From Streptomyces maremycinicus (GTDB lineage: Bacteria; Actinomycetota; Actinomycetes; Streptomycetales; Streptomycetaceae): a stretch of 64,000 nt of DNA. Where the stretch lies: positions 310,001-374,000 of the forward strand of contig NZ_BBYG01000013.1 in NCBI RefSeq assembly GCF_001184025.1, in the 5' to 3' direction. This document shows positions 39,639 to 48,371 of the stretch, in pieces. The first letter of the stretch is position 1. Each line of letters starts with the position of its first letter. The notes under the pieces are model-generated. The model saw only the letters and a program-made list of their open reading frames with translations. It ran no database searches and had not been told where the DNA came from. The translations under genes and the position numbers were made by a program.

Positions 39639-41458
39639 GCGGCGAGAACGTGTTCCGACCGCCGGAGGACGGCGGAGACGAAGAGGCCATGAACAGGGAC
39701 CAGGACAAGGACCACCACGGGGACCGGGAACGGGACCCGGAGCGAGATCCGAGGACTCCGAGGACGGGGACGGATCCGGGGACGGATCCGGAGACGGGCA
39801 GGGCGACGACGTCCGGCCTCGACGGCGCCGACGACGGCGGCGGCGGCGACATGCCGAGCGTCCCTGGCGACGGCGAGTCCGGAGCCACCGGTGCCGATGA
39901 CGGCGGGCCCGGTGACCGCCGGACCGATGACGGCGCAGCCGACGACAGCCGTACCGATGACCCCCTGCCCGGGGACGGCGCAACCGGCGACAGCCGGACC
40001 GGGGACGATGGTCCCGGTGACCGCCGGGCCGGGGACGGTGGGACCGGTGACGGCGGGGCCGGTGTCAGCCGGACCGGGGACGGCCGGACCGGGGACGGCC
40101 GGACCGGGGACGGGAACGGCGCGTCGTCGGTTGTGGGATCCGGGGGCGCGCCGCGCATCCCGTTGCCCCGTGCCTCCGTGGAGGACGGCGGGCTGCCGCT
40201 GCCGTCGGTGGAGCCGGCCGGTCCGGAGCCGCTCGCACTCGAGCACCCGGTGCTCAAGTCCCTGCTGGGCGCCTGGGCGCTGGCGGCCTGCTCGGCCGAC
40301 GAGACGGCGGCCGTCGAGGAGCACCTCGGCGACTGCGGAGCCTGCGCCGACGAGGCGCGACGGCTGCGCGAGGCGGTCGGTCTGCTCCAGCGCCCGGAGA
40401 GCCTCGACCTCGACCCCGGCCTGCGCACCCGCGTCCTCGACGGCTGCCTGGACCGGCGTCCGCCCCGCATCCCCGTACCCCTCTGGGCCGCGTCGTACGA
40501 CGCCGAGACCGCGCGGCTCGACGCCCTGCTCCAGGACTTCGGGGACGCCGAGTGGCACGCGCCGGTGCGGCTGCGCTGGTTCCGCGGCGAGGAGGCCACG
40601 AGCCGCCGGACCACCGTCGCCGGAGTCATCGCCCACCTGCTCGCCGTGGACGGCCTGGTGGCCGTGGCCCTGGGCCTCGACGACCCGCTGGCCCCGTTCG
40701 CCCCCGGCGAGCCGGGCGCGGCCACCGGGACGGACGACCCGGGGGACCTGGAGAAGACGAAGGGCACGAAGGGCGCGAAGGACGCGGACCGGGCCGGCGG
40801 GCCGATGGACACGCCGGCCCGGCGCACCGAGTCGTTCTGGGCGGGTTCGCACTTCCCGCCCACCCGCTCCGTGCGCGGGCCCTGGCGCGAACAGACCCAC
40901 GCCCTCGTCCGGACGGTGTCCTTCATCGGCACCGGCACCGGCACCGGCGGCGGTCACGGCACCATGCCGGTGTCGTACGGCGGGTTCGAACTGCCGCTGC
41001 GTGACGCGATGCTGGACCGGGCCTTCGAGTGCTGGGTGCACGCCGAGGACATCGCGGAAGCGGTCGACTACCCCTACGCGCCGCCCGCCCCACGCCATCT
41101 GCACGGCATGATCGACCTGGCCGCGCGGATGCTGCCCGAGACCCTCGCGGCCCGTCGTCGCGCGGGGCTCGCCGCTCCCGCGCCGACCCGCCACCTGGTG
41201 ACCGCGGGCCGCCCCGGCCGCAGTCTGCGTCTGGAGATCGAGGGTTCGGGCGGCGGCCAGTGGCTGATCCCGCTGGACTCACCGGGCGCGGTGGGCTCCG
41301 CCGACCACGAGGTGGCCCATGTCGCCCTGGACGACGTGGAGTTCTGCCGTCTGGCGGCCGGCCATGTCTCCCCGGAGGAGGCGGCGGCGGGCCAGCTGGG
41401 CGACCGCGAGGCGATCCGGGACGTCCTGTTCGCGGCGGCGTCTCTCAGCCGGATGTAG
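39635..41458 (+). CDS. Zinc-finger anti-sigma protein fused to a maleylpyruvate-isomerase-like domain
   Basis: The 607-residue protein has an unusual three-part plan. Residues 1-200 are low-complexity and acidic (Gly/Asp/Arg/Thr). At about 215-240 lies a zinc anti-sigma motif (HLGDCGACADE, HxxxCxxC). From about 275 to the end it carries an MDMPI/DinB-like domain (ETARLDALLQDFGDAEWHAP, AGVIAHLLAVDGLVAVALGL, CWVHAEDIAEAV). It has no membrane segment, so it is a soluble anti-sigma protein. The MDMPI fold binds mycothiol in known enzymes, so a thiol or redox signal is a reasonable guess. Confidence 0.88.
   Translation: MSGENVFRPPEDGGDEEAMNRDQDKDHHGDRERDPERDPRTPRTGTDPGTDPETGRATTSGLDGADDGGGGDMPSVPGDGESGATGADDGGPGDRRTDDGAADDSRTDDPLPGDGATGDSRTGDDGPGDRRAGDGGTGDGGAGVSRTGDGRTGDGRTGDGNGASSVVGSGGAPRIPLPRASVEDGGLPLPSVEPAGPEPLALEHPVLKSLLGAWALAACSADETAAVEEHLGDCGACADEARRLREAVGLLQRPESLDLDPGLRTRVLDGCLDRRPPRIPVPLWAASYDAETARLDALLQDFGDAEWHAPVRLRWFRGEEATSRRTTVAGVIAHLLAVDGLVAVALGLDDPLAPFAPGEPGAATGTDDPGDLEKTKGTKGAKDADRAGGPMDTPARRTESFWAGSHFPPTRSVRGPWREQTHALVRTVSFIGTGTGTGGGHGTMPVSYGGFELPLRDAMLDRAFECWVHAEDIAEAVDYPYAPPAPRHLHGMIDLAARMLPETLAARRRAGLAAPAPTRHLVTAGRPGRSLRLEIEGSGGGQWLIPLDSPGAVGSADHEVAHVALDDVEFCRLAAGHVSPEEAAAGQLGDREAIRDVLFAAASLSRM
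39895..40120 (+). repeat. Coding low-complexity repeat
   Basis: Imperfect 15-18 base units such as GGGGACGGCCGGACC encode GDGRTGDG-like peptides in the N-terminal linker of the anti-sigma protein. Lengths are multiples of three. Copy number is likely variable between strains. Confidence 0.7.
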
Positions 41459-41497
41459 CGCGCTCAGCCGGATGCGGCGGCGGAAGCGGGGCGACCG

Positions 41498-42382
41498 CTA
41501 CGCGAAGACGACCGTGCGGCGGCCGTTGAGCAGGATCCGCCGCTCCGCGTGCCACTTCACGGCCCGCGCCAGCGCCTGGCACTCCACGTCCCGGCCGACG
41601 GCGACGAGCTGGTCGGGCGTGACGCCGTGCCCGACGCGCTCGACCTCCTGCTCGATGATCGGCCCCTCGTCGAGGTCGGCCGTCACGTAGTGCGCCGTCG
41701 CCCCGATCAGCTTCACGCCCCGCGCGTGCGCCTGGTGGTACGGCTTGGCGCCCTTGAAGCTCGGCAGGAAGGAGTGGTGGATGTTGATGATCCGGCCACT
41801 GAGCTGCTTGCACAGGTCGTCGGAGAGGACCTGCATGTAACGGGCGAGGACGACCAGCTCGACGTTCTGCTCCCGCACCAGCTCGAGCAGCTCCGCCTCG
41901 GCCTGCGCCTTGTTCTCCTTCGTCACCGGGATATGGCGGAAGGGGATGTTGTACGAGCCCACCAGCTCGGCGAAGTCGGTGTGGTTGGACACCACGGCCG
42001 CGATCTCCACCGGCAGCGCGCCGATGCTGGCGCGGAACAGCAGGTCGTTCAGGCAGTGCCCGAACTTGCTGACCATGAGGACGACGCGCATCTTCTCGTC
42101 GGCCCGGTTGATCTGCCAGTCCATGTGGAAGGAGTCGCCGATCGCCGCGAAGCTCGCCCGGAGCTTGTCCACGGTCACCGGCGGCTCGGCCGAGAAGTGG
42201 ACGCGCAGGAAGAACAGACCCGTGTCGTGGTCGCCGAACTGCTGACTGTCCTCGATGTTGCAGCCGGTCATGAAGAGGTAGCTCGACACGGCGTGCACGA
42301 TGCCCTGCTTGTCGGGGCAGGAAAGGGTGAGGACGTATTGGTCGGCGGCGGTCGCCGCGGCTCGGGTGGGCTGCGCGTTCAT
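41498..42382 (-). CDS. purU: Formyltetrahydrofolate deformylase
   Basis: PurU hydrolyses 10-formyl-tetrahydrofolate to formate and tetrahydrofolate, balancing one-carbon pools and feeding formate to purine synthesis. The 294-residue protein has an N-terminal ACT domain (YVLTLSCPDKQGIVHAVSSY, about 16-35) and a C-terminal formyltransferase-fold domain with GRIINIHHSFLPSFKGAKPY (about 201-220), holding the catalytic histidine, and TADLDEGPIIEQ (about 239-250), holding the aspartate. It stands alone, consistent with a core housekeeping gene at this site (SCO4403 in S. coelicolor as I recall). Confidence 0.96.
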   Translation of the reverse strand: MNAQPTRAAATAADQYVLTLSCPDKQGIVHAVSSYLFMTGCNIEDSQQFGDHDTGLFFLRVHFSAEPPVTVDKLRASFAAIGDSFHMDWQINRADEKMRVVLMVSKFGHCLNDLLFRASIGALPVEIAAVVSNHTDFAELVGSYNIPFRHIPVTKENKAQAEAELLELVREQNVELVVLARYMQVLSDDLCKQLSGRIINIHHSFLPSFKGAKPYHQAHARGVKLIGATAHYVTADLDEGPIIEQEVERVGHGVTPDQLVAVGRDVECQALARAVKWHAERRILLNGRRTVVFA

Positions 42383-42474
42383 GCCCGACAGGGTCGCACA
42401 CCGGCCACCGCCGTGGGCAATCGTCCCGCAGGACGGAACACGGCGTCCGCCCCGCTCCCCCGACCCCGCCGACG

Positions 42475-42535
42475 GCCTGCGCCGCCTGCGCCGCCTGCGC
42501 CGCCTGCGCCGCCTGCGCCGCCTGCGCCGCCTACA
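42475..42535. repeat. 9-bp tandem repeat, about six to seven copies
   Basis: The unit GCCTGCGCC is repeated without interruption and then decays into GCCTACACG units up to the stop codon of the SCO4402-family gene. The start of the purU transcript is about 90 bases away. Confidence 0.85.
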
Positions 42536-42548
42536 CGGCCTACACGGC

Positions 42549-43049
42549 CTACGCGGCCCGCGTCATGATGCGCAGCACCTCGAGGGTGCGCGGCGGCGCG
42601 TCGGCGTCGTCACCGTCGCTCGCCGCCATCCGTACGTGCGCGTCCCGCGCCGCCCGCACCGCCTCCGGCCAGGCCTCGTGGTCGACGTACGCGGAGACCT
42701 GGGCGTCCGGTCCGACCTGGTGCATGATCCGCAGCACCCGCAGCACGGCGGTGTCCACGAGGGCCGCCTCCTGGGAGTCGCGGAAGATCGTGCCGACGTA
42801 CTTCTCGGCGGACCAGTTGTCGAGCCAGGTGTCCTCGACGAGGCGGTACACGGCGTCGGTGACGTCCCCGTACCCCTCGACGCCGGCCAGCCAGACGTTC
42901 TGCTGGAAGACCGGGTCGGAGAGCATGTGCAGCGCGGAGCGCACATTGCTGCGCCAGCGCCACCACGGCATGTCGTTGAGTGGCATGCCGCCCATGGTGG
43001 AGGAGCGACGGCCGCGACGGGAAGAGTTCTCCGAACCTTGCACGGTCAT
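42549..43049 (-). CDS. SCO4402-family protein, function unknown
   Basis: The 166-residue protein belongs to a family named, as I recall, after S. coelicolor SCO4402. It is soluble and mostly helical, with a conserved core DMPWWRWRSNVRSALHMLSD (about 26-45) and DTWLDNWSAEKYVGTIFRDS (about 74-93). The last few codons lie in decayed 9-bp repeat units, so the C-terminus may vary. It resembles small immunity-type or regulatory proteins only in size. No function is assigned. It is divergent from the solute-binding lipoprotein gene. Confidence 0.85.
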   Translation of the reverse strand: MTVQGSENSSRRGRRSSTMGGMPLNDMPWWRWRSNVRSALHMLSDPVFQQNVWLAGVEGYGDVTDAVYRLVEDTWLDNWSAEKYVGTIFRDSQEAALVDTAVLRVLRIMHQVGPDAQVSAYVDHEAWPEAVRAARDAHVRMAASDGDDADAPPRTLEVLRIMTRAA

Positions 43050-43167
43050 AGATCGTACGTTTCCCCGTCCCCCGCACCTCGGGTGCCCCCGTAATTCACC
43101 TTGCCGTCACCGCCCGTTGACCATGGGTCACTCCCAGGTTAGCGATGTAACGGAATCGTGCGTGTCC

Positions 43168-44496
43168 ATGACCGGCAAGCGACGCACATCAAGGCGAGGC
43201 ACCTTCCTCCCCAGGTCCTTCCGCTTCACCAGGTCCGTCAGAGCGACCGCCCTCTCGGCGGGTGCCCTGGCCGCCTGTGCGTCACTCGCCGTCGGCTGTG
43301 GGGTCGTCCCCGGTGTCTCGGGGGGCTCCGGGGACGACCCGATCGTCGTCATGACCTGGGCGCCCGAGGGGACGTCCGCCACGAACAAGCCGGGCATGCC
43401 GGCGTTCGCCCTCGCCTACGCCCGCTGGATCAACGCGAACGGCGGCCTGAACGGCCGCAAGCTCAAGGTCCTGACCTGCAACGACCACAACGACACGGTG
43501 TCGGCCGCGGCGTGCGCCCGGCGGGCCGTCAAGGAGAACGCGGTCGCCGTGGTCGGCTCCTACAGTCAGCACTCCGACGCCTTCCTGCCGCACCTGGAAG
43601 GCGCCGGCATCCCTTACATAGGCGGCTACGGCGTCACGAACGCCGAGTTCACCAGCCCGCTGTCCTACCCCGTCAACGGCGGCCAGCCCTCGCTGCTGGC
43701 CGGTCTCGGCAAGGAGCTCGGCGCGACCTGCGGCCCCGTCTCGCTCGTCCGCCCCGACACCGTCGCGGGTGACGCGCTGCCTCCGATGCTCAACGCCGGA
43801 CTGACCGCGGGCGGGCACAGCGAGGCCGAGGACCAGCGGGCGCCGGAGGACGCGACCGAGTACGCGGCGCAGGCCGAGGCCGCCGTGGACGACGCGACCG
43901 ACGGCAAGGCCGGGGACCGGAAGGGCTGCGTGGTGACCGCGCTCGGCGACCGCACCGCCACCTTCATGGACTCCTTCCGGCGCACCCGCGACGACTACCC
44001 CGACGTCCGCACCGGCACCGTCCTCGGCAGCGTCGACCAGACGGTGATCAACGCCGCCGGAGCCGCCTCGGGCCCCTTCGAGGGCGCCTACGTCACCGGC
44101 TGGTACCCGGTGACGAGCGACCCCGCCTGGGCGCCGATGAAGAAGGTGATCAGCGAGGAGGCGTTCTCCGACACCCGGATCGACGCCACCGACACCGGCG
44201 TGCAGACCACCTGGATCGCCTACACCGTGTTCCGCCAGGCCGTGGAGTCGCTGGACGGCGGCGAGGTGAGCGCCGACTCCGTACGGGGCGCCCTGGACGA
44301 CGGGCTGAAGGTCACGACGGGCGGCCTCACGCCGACGCTCCGCTGGGAGTTCACCGACCAGCTCGCCTCCATCGGCTTCCCCCGCCTGGTCAACGCCGAG
44401 GTCACCCTCCAGGCCGTGCGGAAGGGCCGGCTGGTGGCCGCCAAGAAGGGCTTCGTGGACGTGACGAAGACCCTGGAGCAAGCCGACGTCGACTGA
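43168..44496 (+). CDS. Branched-chain amino-acid-type solute-binding lipoprotein
   Basis: The 442-residue protein has a basic N-terminus, a hydrophobic segment and a lipobox LAVGC with the cysteine at residue 44. It is then a type I periplasmic-binding fold (ALAYARWINANGGLNGRKLK at about 87-106 and AVVGSYSQHSDAFLPHLEGA at about 128-147). It would be lipid-anchored outside the membrane and capture a small ligand. No permease or ATPase genes accompany it, so it may act as an orphan receptor. The chosen ATG gives a normal lipoprotein leader; upstream in-frame codons are possible. Confidence 0.9.
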   Translation: MTGKRRTSRRGTFLPRSFRFTRSVRATALSAGALAACASLAVGCGVVPGVSGGSGDDPIVVMTWAPEGTSATNKPGMPAFALAYARWINANGGLNGRKLKVLTCNDHNDTVSAAACARRAVKENAVAVVGSYSQHSDAFLPHLEGAGIPYIGGYGVTNAEFTSPLSYPVNGGQPSLLAGLGKELGATCGPVSLVRPDTVAGDALPPMLNAGLTAGGHSEAEDQRAPEDATEYAAQAEAAVDDATDGKAGDRKGCVVTALGDRTATFMDSFRRTRDDYPDVRTGTVLGSVDQTVINAAGAASGPFEGAYVTGWYPVTSDPAWAPMKKVISEEAFSDTRIDATDTGVQTTWIAYTVFRQAVESLDGGEVSADSVRGALDDGLKVTTGGLTPTLRWEFTDQLASIGFPRLVNAEVTLQAVRKGRLVAAKKGFVDVTKTLEQADVD

Positions 44497-44536
44497 CCCG
44501 CCCGGGGGGGCGACCCGCCCGACCGTCCCGACCCTC

Positions 44537-44569
44537 CCGGCCGGGCCGCCACCGCGACGGCCCGGCCGG
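44537..44569. terminator. Bidirectional terminator between convergent genes
   Basis: CCGGCCGGGCCG and its perfect complement form 12-bp arms around a 9-base loop, midway between the two stop codons. Confidence 0.88.
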
Positions 44570-44576
44570 TCCGCGT

Positions 44577-46430
44577 CTACAACTGGACGGGCTGGCGCTC
44601 GGTCAGGCCGTAGGTCCGCGCGATCTTGTTCCACAACTTCGCGGCCTGCGTCTTCTGGGAGCTGGCGGTACCGCTCGCGCGGTTGCCGGCCTGGGTCTCG
44701 GAGGTGGTGCGGGCCGAGCCCTTCTTGCAGCTCTTCTTCTTGTCGGCGGCGACCTGGTCGGCCCAGGCCGCGTAGTGGTCGTCGGCGGACGCGGACGCCT
44801 GCCACGCCTTGGTGAGGGCGGTGGTCAGCGCCGTGTGGTCCGGCAGCTGGTCGACCTCGAGCGCGGACAGCCTGGTGACCAGTTCGTTGCGCTGCTTCGC
44901 CGCGTCCCGCAGGTCCGTGGCGGCCTGGGCGAGGTTGCCGCACGCCTTCACGTCGGCCACCGCGCTGATCACACTGGCCCGGCTGCTGCCGCTGTCCGCG
45001 AGCAGCTTGTCGAGTTCGGTGGCCTGCTGCTCGGCCGCGCCGGTGGACGCCGAAGCGGACCCCTCGGTCGCGGGGGCCGAGGCGGCGACGGTCTGGTTGT
45101 CGTCGCCCTCGCCGCCGCCCCCGCCCGCGAGCATCGCGCCCGCGCCGACGCCGACGACCGCGAGGGCCACGCCGATCGCCGCGAACAGCGGCAGCCGCGA
45201 GCCGGTACGGCCGCCCCGGCCACCGCCGTCGTCCCGCACCCCGCGCCGCCCGCCCGCCGCCGGGTCACCGGGCGGGGTGTAGCCGGACTGCGGGGAACGG
45301 GCGGCGGGCCCGGCGCCGTAGCCCGGGGCGCCGCCGTGGCCGCGGCCGGGGGCGTCCGGCTCGGAGAAGCGCGGGAGCTGCTGGGTGGACCCGGCCGGGC
45401 TGTCGCTGCCCGGCCCGCTGCGGAACAGGTTCTCGAACTCGGCGGGCGGCTGCCGGTCCCCGTCGGACTGCGCGGTGACGGGCGGTATGTACTGGGTGGG
45501 CTCGGAGTCGGAGTACGCCCCCGGCTGCGTCCCGGCGGACGGCATCGGCCCCGGTCCGTGCTGCGGGGTCCGGCCGAGGAAGTGGGTCGACTCGGCCGGC
45601 ACCTCGGGCGGCAGCGCGCCCGGTGCGACCGGCGGTATGTACTGCGTCGCGCCCTCGTCGAGGGGGGCGGCGGGGACGGGCGGCAGGTACTGGGTGGCGC
45701 CCTCGTCGGCGGCGCCGGGCGCGGCGAACCGCGGCGGGTACGGGCCATGGCCGTCGGCGGCCGGGTCGGCCGGGACCGGCGGTATGTACTGGGTGGCGCC
45801 CTCGTCGATCGGCGCGGGGGCGGCCGGCGGCAGGGGCGCTCCCGGCGCCGGTGCGCTCTCCGGCGGGAGCGGGCCGGCGCCCGCCGGGGTGCCGCCGTTC
45901 CACCCGGCCTGCTGCCCGCCGTTCCACTGGCCCTGCGGCTGTTGCGGGTACGACGGCTGGTGCTGCTGGTGCTGCTGGTGTGCCTGGTCCGTACGGCCGG
46001 GCCCGTCCGTCAGGTCGGCCGGGAGCGGCCAGCCCGGGGCGGACCGCTGGGGTGCGCTCTGCTGAGGGGCGCTCTGCTGCGCGGCGGGACCCCAGGGATC
46101 GCCCCAGGTCTGTCCGCCGGCCGGCGCCTGCTGCCCGTAGTCGGGCTGCCCCTGGGGCGCCTGCTGCCCGTGCTGCCCGTAGTCGGGCTGCCCGTACTGC
46201 CGCCCGTACTCGTCCTGCTGTCCGTACTGCTGCTGCCCGTACTGCTGGGCGCCGTACCGGCCCGGCTGCTCACCCGACGGCGTTCCGGGCGGCGGACCCT
46301 GAGGGGGCACCGCCCTCGGGGTGTTCGTCGTCATTCCCGGCAGCAGGGGTTCCCCGCCGTCGGAGGGCAGCACGATGCCTTCGCGCGCGGGTTGCGCCGA
46401 GGGCTCCTCGCCCTGTCCACTCTGCGTCAC
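44577..46430 (-). CDS. Pro/Gln-rich single-pass membrane protein with TQYIPPV repeats
   Basis: The 617-residue protein has a long N-terminal disordered region rich in Gln, Pro, Tyr and Gly (repeats such as QQYGQQ and PDYGQ), four EGATQYIPPV-like peptides at about 210-330, one membrane helix (LPLFAAIGVALAVVGVGAGA, about 413-432) and an extracytoplasmic helical domain of about 150 residues with two cysteines. The repeated Thr-Gln-Tyr motifs sit on the cytoplasmic side and look like kinase target sites. No domain with known function is seen. The GTG start has AGGAG upstream. Confidence 0.85.
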   Translation of the reverse strand: MTQSGQGEEPSAQPAREGIVLPSDGGEPLLPGMTTNTPRAVPPQGPPPGTPSGEQPGRYGAQQYGQQQYGQQDEYGRQYGQPDYGQHGQQAPQGQPDYGQQAPAGGQTWGDPWGPAAQQSAPQQSAPQRSAPGWPLPADLTDGPGRTDQAHQQHQQHQPSYPQQPQGQWNGGQQAGWNGGTPAGAGPLPPESAPAPGAPLPPAAPAPIDEGATQYIPPVPADPAADGHGPYPPRFAAPGAADEGATQYLPPVPAAPLDEGATQYIPPVAPGALPPEVPAESTHFLGRTPQHGPGPMPSAGTQPGAYSDSEPTQYIPPVTAQSDGDRQPPAEFENLFRSGPGSDSPAGSTQQLPRFSEPDAPGRGHGGAPGYGAGPAARSPQSGYTPPGDPAAGGRRGVRDDGGGRGGRTGSRLPLFAAIGVALAVVGVGAGAMLAGGGGGEGDDNQTVAASAPATEGSASASTGAAEQQATELDKLLADSGSSRASVISAVADVKACGNLAQAATDLRDAAKQRNELVTRLSALEVDQLPDHTALTTALTKAWQASASADDHYAAWADQVAADKKKSCKKGSARTTSETQAGNRASGTASSQKTQAAKLWNKIARTYGLTERQPVQL

Positions 46431-46643
46431 CGGGACTCCTACGAATGGGGGACCTTCGGAATCGTCGGCTCACGCTACCGGGTCCCCGGAACCCCGTGCC
46501 ACGCAGCTCAGAACGTGATCTCCCTCCTACCGGGTCCGACCGTGACATCGGTGACAGTTCCGGAGCGCCGCGCGCTGTATCCGGCCCTCCTTGCGTACGG
46601 CCGCGCTGTTTCCCGCCGGTTCACGCGGCGGCGCCCCGTCCGT
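46431..46643. other. Promoter gap, 213 bp
   Basis: It holds the ribosome-binding site (AGGAGTC) of the membrane-protein gene and the 3' side of the NsdA-like gene. No gene or strong terminator is seen. Confidence 0.4.
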
Positions 46644-48029
46644 TCACGCCGCGGCCTTCAGCTCCAGCCGCGCCCCGAACTCCCTTACCACCGACTCCTC
46701 CCGGAACGGTTCCAGCCGCTGCTGGAGGTCCTCCAGGTACTCCGCGCCCCGGTTGGAGCGGAGCGTCTCGAGCAGCTCGACCGCCTTCAGCCCCGTGTGG
46801 CAGGCCTGTTCGATCTCGCGCTGCTGCACCTGCGCGGTCGCCAGCAGGACGTAGCCGATCGCGCGCCGGCGCGCACGGCTCTCCGGGTGCCCGGCCAGGG
46901 ACTGCTCGGCGCAGCGCGCCGCCGCCTCGGCCTGGCCCAGGTCACGGTGGCAGTGCGCCAACTCGTCGGCCAGATAGGCCTCGTCGAAGTGCGCGATCCA
47001 CGTGGGGTCGTCCCCGGCGGACGGATCGGCCGCCTCCAGCGCCGCCACCGCCCGCCCGGACGCCGTCTGCGCCCCGCGCGCGTCCCCGAGCAGCGCGTGG
47101 CCGCGCGCCTCGGCCGCGAGGAACATCGCCTCCGCGCGCGGCGTCACCCGCCCCCGCGCACCTTCCTGGGCCGCGCGCGCCAACTGCGCGATCTCCCGCG
47201 GGTTCCCGAGCTGCGCGGCGAGATGGCTCATGGAGGCGGCGAGGACGTATCCGCCGTACCCCCGGTCGCCCGCCGCCTGGGCGAGCCGCAGGGCCTGGAT
47301 GTAGTACCTCTGGGCGAGGCCGGGTTGGCCGGTGTCGACGGCCATGTAACCGGCGAGTTCCGTCAACCGGGCGACGGCCGCGAAGAGTTCCCGGCCCACC
47401 GACTCGCGGTAGGAACCGGCCAGCAGTCCCGAGACGACGCTGTTGAGGTAGTGCACGACGACCGGGCGCACATGTCCGCTGCCGTACTGGTGGTCCAGCT
47501 CGACCAGCGCCTGGGTCATCGCCCTGACGGCCGCGACGTCGGAGAGGCCCACCCGGGGCCCGGCGGACCGCGCGACCTGCGCGTCGGGGGAGGAGATCAG
47601 CCAGTCGCGGCTCGGCTCGACCAACGCCGAGGCGGCCACGGACGAACCGGAGAGGAAGTCGCGCCGCCCCACGTCGCTGCGCCACAGCTCGCAGACCTGC
47701 TCGATGGCCCCCAGTACCGTCGGCGAGAACTGGAGACCCACGCCCGAGGCGAGGTTCTTGCCGTTGGCCATGCCGATCTCGTCGATCGTGACCGTACGGC
47801 CGAGCTTGCGGCCCAGCGCCTCCGCGATGATCGCCGGGGCGCGGCCACGCGGCTGCTGCCCCCGCAGCCAACGGGCCACGGACGTCTTGTCGTAGCGCAG
47901 GTCGAGGCCGTGCTCGGCGCCACACATGTTGACGCGGCGGGCGAGCCCGGCGTTCGAGCACCCCGCCTCCTGGATGAGCGCTTGCAGCCGTTCGTTCGGC
48001 TGCCGCGCGACTAGCGGCCTTGCGGCCAT
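46644..48029 (-). CDS. NsdA-like regulator with HTH and TPR-type repeats
   Basis: The 461-residue protein has an N-terminal helix-turn-helix-like region (LQALIQEAGCSNAGLARRVN, about 15-34, and YDKTSVARWLRGQQPRGRAP) and a long C-terminal helical domain with tetratricopeptide-like repeats (GQPGLAQRYYIQALRLAQAA, GHALLGDARGAQTASGRAVA). It resembles the NsdA family, which represses differentiation and antibiotic production in S. coelicolor; I take it as a paralogue rather than NsdA itself. Its ATG follows GGGGGTAG. It is divergent from a prim-pol-like gene across 342 bp. Confidence 0.85.
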   Translation of the reverse strand: MAARPLVARQPNERLQALIQEAGCSNAGLARRVNMCGAEHGLDLRYDKTSVARWLRGQQPRGRAPAIIAEALGRKLGRTVTIDEIGMANGKNLASGVGLQFSPTVLGAIEQVCELWRSDVGRRDFLSGSSVAASALVEPSRDWLISSPDAQVARSAGPRVGLSDVAAVRAMTQALVELDHQYGSGHVRPVVVHYLNSVVSGLLAGSYRESVGRELFAAVARLTELAGYMAVDTGQPGLAQRYYIQALRLAQAAGDRGYGGYVLAASMSHLAAQLGNPREIAQLARAAQEGARGRVTPRAEAMFLAAEARGHALLGDARGAQTASGRAVAALEAADPSAGDDPTWIAHFDEAYLADELAHCHRDLGQAEAAARCAEQSLAGHPESRARRRAIGYVLLATAQVQQREIEQACHTGLKAVELLETLRSNRGAEYLEDLQQRLEPFREESVVREFGARLELKAAA

Positions 48030-48371
48030 GGGCACTACCCCCTGTGGCTGCGGTGACCGGGACGGCGGGTGCCCGTCCACACACCGAGTTGACGTGTCTT
48101 CCACCGAAAAGTTCCGGCCGAGAAGATCAATGCCCCACAGCCACAGCGAAAATGCGAGGCATGTGAGGATTGCCAAGACTTGCCGAGGAATACAGAGAAT
48201 TGCCGGTTAATGGCGGAAGCCCGCCCCCTCTTCCTGGTTACCCGCTCCCGCGCCCGTTCCTCCCGCGCGCCCCCGCACGTGCACCCATGCGCCCCGGACG
48301 CGGAATCGATGCTCCTCCCCCGCGCACTGGGGCGGGCGTAACCCCTGGTGACGGCTAGAGTTGTGTTCATC
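48030..48371. other. Divergent promoter region, 342 bp
   Basis: No gene is seen. An AT-richer stretch (about 48100-48215, containing GAGAAGATCAATGCC and GAATTGCCGGTTAATGG) probably holds the promoter of the NsdA-like gene. A TAGAGT (48356-48361) may be the -10 box of the rightward gene. Confidence 0.5.

Noticed and set aside
44775..48014. Plus-strand open frame of about 1080 codons opposite two genes
   Set aside because: It mirrors the Pro/Gln-rich membrane protein and NsdA-like genes. High GC third positions leave such antisense frames open. No motif or start signal supports it.
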